Made by a program: the position numbers and the translations under genes. This document shows positions 55,916 through 64,000 of a stretch of 64,000 bases of DNA, in pieces. This DNA is from Erodium maritimum (taxonomy: Eukaryota > Streptophyta > Magnoliopsida > Geraniales > Geraniaceae). The notes beneath the pieces were generated by a model. That model was given only the letters and a program-made list of their open reading frames with translations. It was not told where the DNA came from and made no database searches. Location: assembly GCA_963921825.1 (NCBI GenBank), contig OY997594.1, forward strand, positions 32,160,956 to 32,224,955, in the 5' to 3' direction. How positions within the stretch are numbered: position 1 is the first letter of the stretch; every line of letters starts with the position of its first letter.

Positions 55916-56701
55916 AGCGAACCAGTCCAGGTTCTCCCCCAGCTCGAGTTTCATGAAAATCAAATCAAAAACCACATTTCCAACCTACTTCACTACTTCT
56001 TCTCCAAGCAACAACCAAAATTGCTAGTTCTTCAACTTCAAGCTAAAACCCACAAAAACCAAAATTGGAGAGTAGATGAAATGGAGAGTTAAGAGCATCC
56101 ATACCTCTAGGAAGGTGAGATGAAGAAGATGGAAGGAAAATGGAGGAGAAATGACCAAGAACAAGCTCCAAAATGCAAGCTTTCCTCTCTTTCTTCTTCC
56201 TCAAGAAATGAGCTCTTCTCTTCTTTTCCCTTTGTGATTTTCGGCTGCAACAACAATGAATGAGCTGAGTAGTGTGCTCATGTTGCTTTAAATGACCTAT
56301 TTTGTTCAATTACCAAAAATCCCTTAAGGTCATATCTCTTTAAAGGTAAGTTGGGAGGGTATAAGAGTCAATTGAAGCTCCTTCTTCATCCTCCAAGTCA
56401 AACATGACAAGTGTCATGTGGGGTCACTTCCACTTAATTAATTTCCATCTTTCCAAGATTTTATCGGAAAATAACCGATATAAAGTCCAAGTTTGACCGA
56501 AATTTGACCTAACCAATATTACAATCAAACTGAAGGAAATGGCCCAACTAAGCTAACCGTGATGACGGCTAAGCTTTTTGGGCCCCGGAAAGGTCCCAAA
56601 TGGCTTCCTGAGCCATCGGTTGACTTTTCCTACCAAAAGTCAAACTTGTCTATAATTCACCGATTCGACCGGGATCGAGCGGGAGCGGTTCTTACACTGA
56701 T

Positions 56702-57622
56702 GATTCATGGTATTGGGCTGCAAATGATAAAGGCCTCTATACAAAGAAATCTGGATATAGTTTAAGCCAACAAATGAAGGGAAATGAGTTTCAAGCGCCC
56801 TTGGAGACTTTTTGGACAGACACTTGGAACATAGAAGTGCCCCCCAGAATTAAGGTCTTCTTGTGGCGGTGCCTAACGGATTCGCTCCAGGTTGCAACCG
56901 ATCTCTTGGCTAGGTGTGTACCAATATCACCCCTCTGCCCTATTTGTTTGACGGAACAAGAGTCCACAACTCACCTCCTTCTTCATTGCCCGTTTGCAAA
57001 GGGTTGTTGGGAACTGTTGGATCTTACCATAATTCACACTCCTGGGATAACTTTCATGGAATGGTGTGGAATGATGACGGTTTTCTCCCAACAACAATGG
57101 CTATCTCAACAAAAATTCATTATGAAGCATGAAAGGAGGCAAACCTTAAGCCACTGGGAATTAGCCTTGGGGATCAGCCGCCGCCGACCTCATTTATCTG
57201 CCAACCTCGACTGCAGCTATAAGGATCCACACGGACGGGGCCGTGTTTAATAATAAGAATAAGTTGGGATGGGCTTTCATCTCTAGAGACCAGACATGAA
57301 GGGTTCTGGAGGCCAGGAATAGGACGGTAGAAGGTACTCTATCGACCTCCTTGATTGAGGTAATTGCTCTTAGAGAGGCCCTCCGATGGACAAAAGAGGC
57401 CAATATCCCAATGATTGATGTGTATTCGGATGCACAGGTGGTGATCAACTTAATTATTGAAGGCCTACTGCTTAACTCCTTGCTTGGAGGGATAATTCAG
57501 GATTGCCAATAGTTAGTTCATGAGATCGAGTCTGCTAAACTCGTGTTTGTAAAGAGGTCAGCGAATGCTGTAACTCACTGGCTAGCCAGGGTTGTAGATT
57601 CTATGTTTGTCCCTACGTGGTA
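56702..57622 (+). pseudogene. LINE ORF2, last part: zinc-binding domain and RNase H
   Basis: The segment resumes with DDSWYWAANDKGLYTKKSGY, then IEVPPRIKVFLWRCLTDSL, and a zf-RVT knuckle, CPICLTEQESTTHLLLHC. A frame change near 57130-57200 leads to an RNase H domain with LGWAFISRD, EVIALREALRWT, VYSDAQVVINLI and KRSANAVTHWLAR, ending near 57622. Two further stops lie at about 57288 and 57511. A C-terminal RNase H is known for one group of plant L1-type LINEs and distinguishes this LINE from the one at 17671-23935. Confidence 0.85.
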
Positions 57623-57850
57623 ATGGTACCCCCCCCATGAGGCACTTATATGTATGTTGTCAAATGGAAGTCCTTGAGCAATGATATTGTAAAAAAAACT
57701 ATAGAGCAACCACACAACCAAAGATTAGAGGAGACTAGCCCCAACCAATTAGCTTGCACTCCAAGCTACCCAAGGGCTAAAGTAACAAAACCCAAAAAAG
57801 TAACCCAAGTACCATGATACTAATAAAGAACTCAACACCTTATTTGTTGA

Positions 57851-58574
57851 TTGTCTTTGTGACAAGGTATTTTCTTTTTGAATTATTCTTATTGATGATT
57901 GTATGGAAGTCCATCCTATAAGTATGATTTTATTTAAAAATCTAACATGATCAACGTCTCATTATGTCTATCCCTTGCTGGAATCTAGCATGAAATTTTT
58001 TGTTTGCTGTTTCTTATATACAGTTGATGGGATTCTCTTATATGCCTTTTTTTATGTGTGTCGTAAAGTAGATTGTTCTAGGTGCAATTGTTTGATGGTA
58101 TTTATTAAATTGGAAAGGAGGACTACGAATGGTGTAGAAGACGTTGTGAATGTGGGAGAGACGTATTTATAGGGACCATGAGTAGGGTTGAGAGGGAGGT
58201 GAGTAAGGGATTGATGTTGTGTTGGTTTATATAAGGAGGAGAGGAACTAGGGTTAAGAAGTGAGATGGGATTGGTTTCGAAGAGGTGGGCCTAGGGAATG
58301 GACTGAAGGATTCAAAACTTGAAGGGTGAAGGTAGAAAAGACATGACACAAGCATGGGCTGAATCAAGGCTGGGCTGGAACTTATTGCTAAACGTAGCGG
58401 ACCGGGTATTATCCGTATCCGGTAGATTTTAGTTCATAAATCCGGACCCGAATCCAGATTTTATCCATCAATTTTCGGAGCGGTTAAACCAGATAACGAT
58501 TTACCTACAACAGATGATAGATCACCAAACCAGAATCTGTATTACTTGGGAATGCATGCAAGAAACATAACATA
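57851..58574. other. spacer, no gene seen
   Basis: AT-rich sequence. A TATCCGTATCCGG motif near 58410 also occurs near 36845 and may be part of a dispersed repeat. Confidence 0.5.
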
Positions 58575-59336
58575 TGTTAGCAATATGCTGCTAAGGATTG
58601 ATTGTGGCGTAGTGAGGAGATAGGGTTGAAAGGAAGAGGAGAGGAAAGGGGAGAGTAGAGAGAGGGGAAGGACAGAGAGGGATAGATGAGCTGTAAGCAA
58701 GAGACATGATGATTCCCAAAATCATACCCTGCATCTAATTTCCGAGGTATAGGAAGACAAAGCATTGGCCATGGGCTAGCCAAACAACGCCTATTTAATA
58801 AAACTAAACATAATTTGATCAAAAGGCCCACAAAGAATCTTGATCAACAAGCAATACATAACATATGCCCTCCTCTTAAAGGCTTCATGTCCTCATGGAG
58901 CCAAGCTGAAATTTGGAAAATGTTTCTACTATTCGAATGCAAATTCCCAAGTAGTACCATCAACATCAGAGTCAGACTATTGGATCAAGAGTTGTGTTGA
59001 AACTTAGTTACCTCGTTTAACCATTCTTCAGTCTAAGATCAAAACATGACATTTCACAATTACACCCTCTGAATTGAGTTGTGGTAGAGCTGACTGAGTT
59101 ATCACTGCTCCGACATGCTTCTTGAGCTGCGAGACATGGATATGGGATGTATACGGGATGAAGGAGGAAGATCCAGAGTGTAGGCCAAAGCTTCTGTTTT
59201 CTTCAAGACTTTATACAGGCCAAAAAACTTGGGACAAAGTTTTGCAGAAGAACGAATCACCAAAGAACTCTGTTTGTAAGGCTGGAGCTTCATGTATACC
59301 CAGTCCCCAACTTTGAAGCTGTGAACAGAACATTTC
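58575..59336 (-). mobile_element. 3' end of a Ty3/gypsy chromovirus, minus orientation
   Basis: On the minus strand the order is the integrase C-terminus (59293-59150), decayed chromodomain sequence (about 59110-58900), a purine-rich tract AAGAGGAGGGCATA, and a 289-bp putative 3' LTR (58863-58575) with TGTTATG...GCTAACA ends. Several interruptions are present. The upstream part is cut off by the copia element starting at 59337. Confidence 0.65.
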
Positions 59337-61246
59337 TGTTGGGTCTAGAGGTAGGGTTGGAGATTAACCAACTCGCAGCGGAATAACAGTGAAAACAAGA
59401 GACCATTAAAGGCATGAAACAACTACCAAAGAATGGATTCACAAGATGTAAATTGAGCACAAGTTTATTTAGCATCTTGTTCAAGTGGCTCAACTTTCAG
59501 CTCGTGTATCTGAATAACGAACCATTGAAATCCAAATTCCACCAATCACTTTGAAGATCCATATGTGTAGAACATTCACTCCAAGAATTAGCTTCATCGA
59601 ACCTTGGATGAAACACTCGATCGGGCTCTTGAAAGCGGATGGTCGGACAAAATCTTGGCAGATAGATTTTTCTTCTTGTTTCTCCCAATTTAGGAACAAC
59701 GGGTAAAGAATAATTTGGATAGAGTCTCTAACACGCCTACGTATCCTCCAAGGAATCAAAGCCATGTAGTTCTTGAGTTTGAGGACTCAAGAACACAACT
59801 ACCATGAACTTTTGGGTGTCTTGCCAAAGAGGGAGATGAAGAGAAAATTGTTGTGCTGAAATTTCTCTCTCTCTCTTCACTTTTATGCATATGTTGATTT
59901 GACTAAGTGTCTTGCATGTAGAGATAAGTGGTGTCCAACACCTCGTCAATCTCCCATTATTTTTCATGTGTCAAAGTTGATTAGGATAGTGGACTAATAT
60001 CTAATTAGTTAGTTAGTAACTAACTAAGTTAACTAATATAGTTAGAAGCTTTTAGTCAACCCTTGACCAATTGTCTTCTTGGGCCTTTGGTGACATAGGC
60101 CGCCCAATGGGCCTCTTGGGTGTTGGCCCACCGCCCATTCCCAGAAAGGTCCCGTGACGTGCTCATCGTCGCCAAAAGCCATCCACTTCGGATATGTCCA
60201 ACATTATCCGATGAGATCGATCCCAAGACTCCAAGCCTTGTCTTGATTTCTAATATCCTAATCACTCACGGCTTATGACCCTAAACCTAGTTATGGTCAT
60301 GTCCAGTGTCAACATCACGCTTGCCCATTTCTCCATCAGTTGTGTTAATGAGTTTCATCCTCCGGTGTGACCCTTAGGTTTATGCATATGAATGTCTATA
60401 GATCAACGTAAAATCCAATTTTACTTGATCTTATATAAGTGGCAACTAACAAGACATAGTATTGCCTGACATTGCATAACAAATCGACCATGTCGATTCT
60501 AACCTTTCTACCGTCTATGTCATTATCCTTTTATCACTAGTATCCTGATTGAGATAAGGCATAGAGTCGTCATCCTTATTATTCTCAATCATTGTTCCTT
60601 GATATATGAGATGACTGCATATATGATACCTAGTATCATGTGCATGACCATGCTTTTCTTTCAGCCACTCTCGATCAAGCAGTCGAGAAACGATATCTTT
60701 CCCATACCATAGTATGAGGGATAAATCCCTTAGGCTTCTTTCGTGTCACTCATGTCGTCCGTCCCCAAGCAAATCCTAATCGTTATGGAAGCCTAGTCAC
60801 GGTGCAATGTTGGGATCAGGTCAAACTTAGTTGTTTACTGCATAACATTCACAAAGACTCCTCGGTCTAAGGATACATGACAAGCCACGACACTGAATAT
60901 GTTTATGACTAGATCTATGGAACATATTCAGGGTGGGTCGTCCAATATCATGTCCCACATGATATCTATGATCAAACTCCGGAACACATTCCAATGACTA
61001 ATAGAACTAGGCGATAAAGAGTCATATTTCATACTAGTCGCTTCTAGTGAAGCTTGTTGAATTGGGACCCATCAAGTGTGATTTATCCCGATCTATGGTT
61101 CTATTTCTTTTGTGGACATAGATAAGAACACACCTCGATATGTTACCCCAACACATGAGTAACACATAAAGCCGATTTATTTATATTGCTAACGATGATA
61201 TATACATTTGGACGTTTACCATTGGACTACAGGCAGAAAACTAATA
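59337..61246 (-). repeat. 3' LTR of the minus-strand copia element
   Basis: The left boundary TGTTGGGTCT matches the two solo LTRs. The right boundary is placed at CTAATA before ATCTCCCACTTTCCC, by alignment to CTAACA in the solo copies. Confidence 0.85.
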
Positions 61247-64000
61247 ATCTCCCACTTTCCCTAATTCCAATCTAAACTCCAATCTATATCCATTGACCTT
61301 ACATGCTTCTTATTTCTAGGCAACGACAATGCCTTTGTCAAAGGGTCGGCTACGTTATCATCCGTTGCAATATAGGTGATCTTCACATCGCCTCGGCTTA
61401 GTATTTATCTGATGAGGTGATAACGCCGCAGTACATATTTGGATTCGTTATGGGATCTGGGATCTTTAGCTTAAGCAATGGCCCCAGTGTTGTCGCAAAA
61501 TGGATTCACCGGGCTTAGGCCAATTTTTAATTATGCCTAACACAGCCGTGAATTTCCTAATCCATATAGCCTTTTAGCTTCCCTTACAGCACCTATGTAC
61601 TCAGCCCTTGTCATAGAATCGGCGATAGTTTCATGCTTCACGCTCTTCCAGCTGAAAGCACTGCCATTCTGCGTAAACATATGTCCTGACTAACTTCTAA
61701 AGTCATTTGGATCCGTCAAGAAAACTAGCGTCTACTCTTCCTTCGGCGACTAGTTCAGCATCATCTTTCCCAAGGGTTAGACTGATGTCTACTGGTACAA
61801 CACAGAGCATACGAGACGTCCGGTCTCGTATATGTCATGACATATATGATCGATCTCGCCCCTCTAAGATGCATGGGATTCACATCATTCTTTTCAGCTC
61901 ATCAGGTGTTTTAGGAAACTGAGTCTTGTTGAGATTAATGCCATGACTAGCGGGTAAGAATCTTTCTTTGAATCGAGCATTGAGAACCTACTCAATGCCT
62001 TATTCATATAGGCGCTCTGACTTAAACCCAAGACCCTCTTGGTGCAATCTCTATATATCTTAATCCCTAAGATATAAGTAGCATCGCATAAGTCTTGTAT
62101 TGCGAAATACTTCCTCAACTGAGCTTATAGTCTCGTGCAAGGTTGGGATGTCGTTACCAATAAGCACCAGAAAGGCAATCTTGCTCCCACTAGCCTTCTT
62201 ATAACCACAAGGGTCATCTTCATACTTAATGAAGCTAAATCTAATTACCGCTTCATCAAAACAAAGGTTCCAACTCCGAGAAGCTTGTTTCAATCCATAA
62301 ATGGATTTCAACAAATTATAAATCTATCCATTATTCTTCGGTTCGTCAAAAACTTCGGGCTGAGACATACAAACGTCCTCAGTTAAATTCTCATTTAAAT
62401 ACGGTTTTGACATCAACTTGCCATATCTCGTAATCAAGATACGAGACTATGTAAAGAAGAATCTGGATAGATTTGACCGTATCCACTAGTGAGAAGGTTT
62501 CCTCATAGTCAATCCCTTGGATCTGCCTATAAACTTTCGCAACCAGTCAGGCTTTAAAGGTCTGAGGGTTTTTGTCCATGTCCATCTTCACCTTGAAGAC
62601 CCATTTGTATCCGATGGTCCTCACACCATCGATGGGATCAACCAATTCCTAGACTTGGTTGTCCGACATGGACTGCTTTTTCTGCCTTATGGCTCCCAGC
62701 CATAACTCGTTGCCGGGCCCATCCACGGCTTCCTGAAAGGTGGCTGGATCCTCGTGATCCACTGTAAGCTAACCATCACCTCTAGATACAAAATAACCAT
62801 ATCTCGGAGGTGGGTGACTGATCCTTCTAGATCGCCTTAGACTTTCAGGAATTGCTACATGAACTAGTTCTTGCTCTACGACCACTTCAGGCTCCTCTAC
62901 TGGGTTTTCAAGTGGTTCAGATGCATCTGTACCATCTTGAACTTCTTCTAGATGTACAACCCTCCCACTGACGTCTTTGGAAACAAATTCCCTTTCCATA
63001 AAGACCCCAACCATGTTCTCACTGGGTTTGTAGAAGTAGTATCCCCTTGTTCCTTTGGGATACCCCACGAAGGTGCATTTCTCTGATCTTGGTTCGAGCT
63101 TAGTCAAAACCAAACGTTTCACATAAGCCTGGCAACCACCGACCCTCATGAAGGACAAAACGGGCGATTCAAAATGAATATGGGCGTCTCTAGAGCATAA
63201 CTTCAAAAAGAGATATGGAGATCAATCCATTGTCCAACAATGTTCGATTTCTCCGTTCGGCTACACCTTTCAAATGCGGTGTCCCGGGAGGATTCCATTT
63301 CGAAGGATACCATTCACTTTTAGATGATCTAAAACTCTATGGTCAAGTATTCTCCACCTCGATCTAATCAAAGTGCCTTAAAACCTTTCCCGATCGGGTT
63401 TTCTACTTTAGTCTTAAACTCTTTGAATTTTTCAAAAGTTTCAGACTTATGTCTCATCGAATAGACACAATCATATTTACTGTAATCATCAGTAAATGTG
63501 ATAAGGTAGCTAAAACCCCATTGGCAAGCGAACTTATTGGTCTACACACATCCTAATTTTATCAGCCCCAATAATTCACCCGCCCTCTCACCGCGATCGA
63601 TGAAGGGCGCTTTAGTCAGTTTTCCCATTAAACACACTTCGCACCTATCAATCGAATGAAATTCGAATGGACTTAAAAGTCTGCACTTTTGAAGTGCTGA
63701 TATGCATTTTTGTTTATGTGGCCCAAACGACAATGCCATAACAAAGTTTGGTTTAAATCGTCAGATTTAGACCTGTTAGTATTAACCTTATATAGAGCTT
63801 GAGGCATTGTTACCCATATCCAATATGTAAAATCCTCCGACCATGTTAGCATTATTACAAAACATATAATTGCATAGAATATTGAAAATCCAATTTCCAA
63901 CATCAACATTATATTTCGGTGCCTAACACGGATACAGATATAATGTTCCTATTAAAATAGATGTGCAATATACACTGTTTAGTACAAAACAAAGCCACTT
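59337..64000 (-). mobile_element. Ty1/copia element with long LTR, minus orientation, runs off the window
   Basis: The 3' LTR (59337-61246, 1910 bp) is related to the two solo LTRs at 1499 and 29578. Next to it is a polypurine tract reading AAAGTGGGAGAT on the minus strand, then, moving right, RNase H (61260-61920), reverse transcriptase (62060-62740, with KSIYGLKQASRSWN), integrase C-terminus (62769-63206), integrase core remains (63210-63600) and the zinc-binding/GAG-pre-integrase region (63600-63900, with LWHCRLGHI). Gag and the 5' LTR are beyond the window. The coding part is broken about ten times, so this is a fossil. It inserted into the gypsy fragment at 59336. Confidence 0.88.

Larger units (their letters stand above)
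50469..56696 (-). mobile_element. solo LTR of the long-LTR gypsy family, with another LTR nested
   Basis: The segment begins TGTCACGCCCC and ends GGTTCTTACA, with a perfect CTGAT duplication at 50464-50468 and 56697-56701. Both ends match those of the LTR at 13761-16687, so the sense is minus. Without the nested solo LTR (52277-55539) and its duplication it is about 2960 bp, the same size as the 2927-bp LTR. No gag or pol is left. It inserted into the LINE reverse transcriptase/zinc-domain interval. Confidence 0.88.
42059..57712 (+). mobile_element. L1-type LINE with RNase H, interrupted by two LTR insertions
   Basis: A 15-bp target duplication, ACTATAGAGCAACCA, is present at 42059-42073 and 57698-57712, the latter straight after an A8 run. 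Between them are, in order, a leader (42074-42502), endonuclease (42503-43747), reverse transcriptase (48706-50463), zinc-binding domain (56702-57130) and RNase H (57200-57622), all plus strand. The copia element at 43748-48700 and the solo gypsy LTR at 50469-56696 account for the gaps. Without them the LINE is about 4.4 kb. No ORF1 was recognised, so the copy is 5' truncated or rearranged. Confidence 0.88.
41955..57850 (-). mobile_element. old LINE 3' tail, split by a younger LINE
   Basis: The plus strand at 41970-42073 (T-run, then AGTAAAGCGAATTTAAATTA, then TGGTGAAAGATGAGTTACA) parallels the tail of the LINE at 17671, so this is a minus-strand LINE 3' end. Its continuation resumes at 57713 after the younger LINE that inserted at ACTATAGAGCAACCA. 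Only about 250 bp of the old element are recognisable in total; everything from 42074 to 57697 belongs to later insertions. Confidence 0.5.

Noticed and set aside
55686-56092. Open frames of 108-126 codons on both strands
   Set aside because: They arise from the GC-rich palindromic cluster inside an LTR and have no conserved content.

Overview
This 64-kb window looks like nuclear DNA of a flowering plant, most likely a eudicot. The signs are a plastid-type geranylgeranyl diphosphate synthase, a plant nucleoredoxin-like gene, plant-type GT-AG introns and TATA boxes, and a dense mix of plant LINEs, Ty1/copia and Ty3/gypsy elements, PIF/Harbinger elements and MITEs. Only two host genes are convincing: an intronless GGPP synthase (6129-7238, +) and a two-exon nucleoredoxin-like gene (37260-38758, +). 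Most of the rest is transposable-element sequence, much of it nested.

Layout. 1-638: end of a Harbinger-like element cut by the window edge. 670-1250: a Tourist-like MITE with TAA target duplications. 1499-3021: a solo copia LTR flanked by GTTAG. 3455-5395: LINE and retroposon debris. 5768-7274: the GGPP synthase gene. 7644-9789: a 2.1-kb PIF/Harbinger element (TTA duplications) that carries a two-exon trihelix/Myb-like ORF1 but no transposase. 9857-17250: two more ORF1 relatives, separated by the 5' end of a long-LTR Ty3/gypsy element (LTR 13761-16687) that itself carries a solo LTR (10669-13656, TTTCC). 17671-23935: a bicistronic minus-strand LINE. 24296-28521: two fragments of LINEs with RRM-type ORF1, with a MULE-like foldback MITE between them.

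28522-35510: a decayed Ty3/gypsy chromovirus invaded by a solo copia LTR (29578-31265, ATAAG) and by a LINE copy that kept ORF1 but lost ORF2 (31978-34822). 35796-36736: an insert between 43-bp direct repeats. 37180-39272: the nucleoredoxin-like gene. 39312-39692: a small MITE-like unit. 42074-57697: one 4.4-kb LINE spread over 15.6 kb because a complete copia element (43748-48700, AGGTT) and a solo gypsy LTR (50469-56696, CTGAT), itself holding another solo LTR (52277-55539, ACCAA), landed in it. Its 15-bp target duplication survives on both sides. 58575-59336: end of another chromovirus. 59337-64000: a minus-strand copia element running off the window.

How it fits together. The two host genes show no functional link. 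The GGPP synthase would feed plastid isoprenoid pathways (carotenoids, chlorophyll phytol tail, gibberellins, diterpenes). The nucleoredoxin-like protein keeps two thioredoxin-like domains but no CxxC pair. The main story is the order of insertions, readable from exact target-site duplications, and a cluster of Harbinger-type trihelix ORF1 sequences in the first 17 kb. All calls come from reading motifs, splice sites, terminal repeats and target duplications by eye; no database search was possible.
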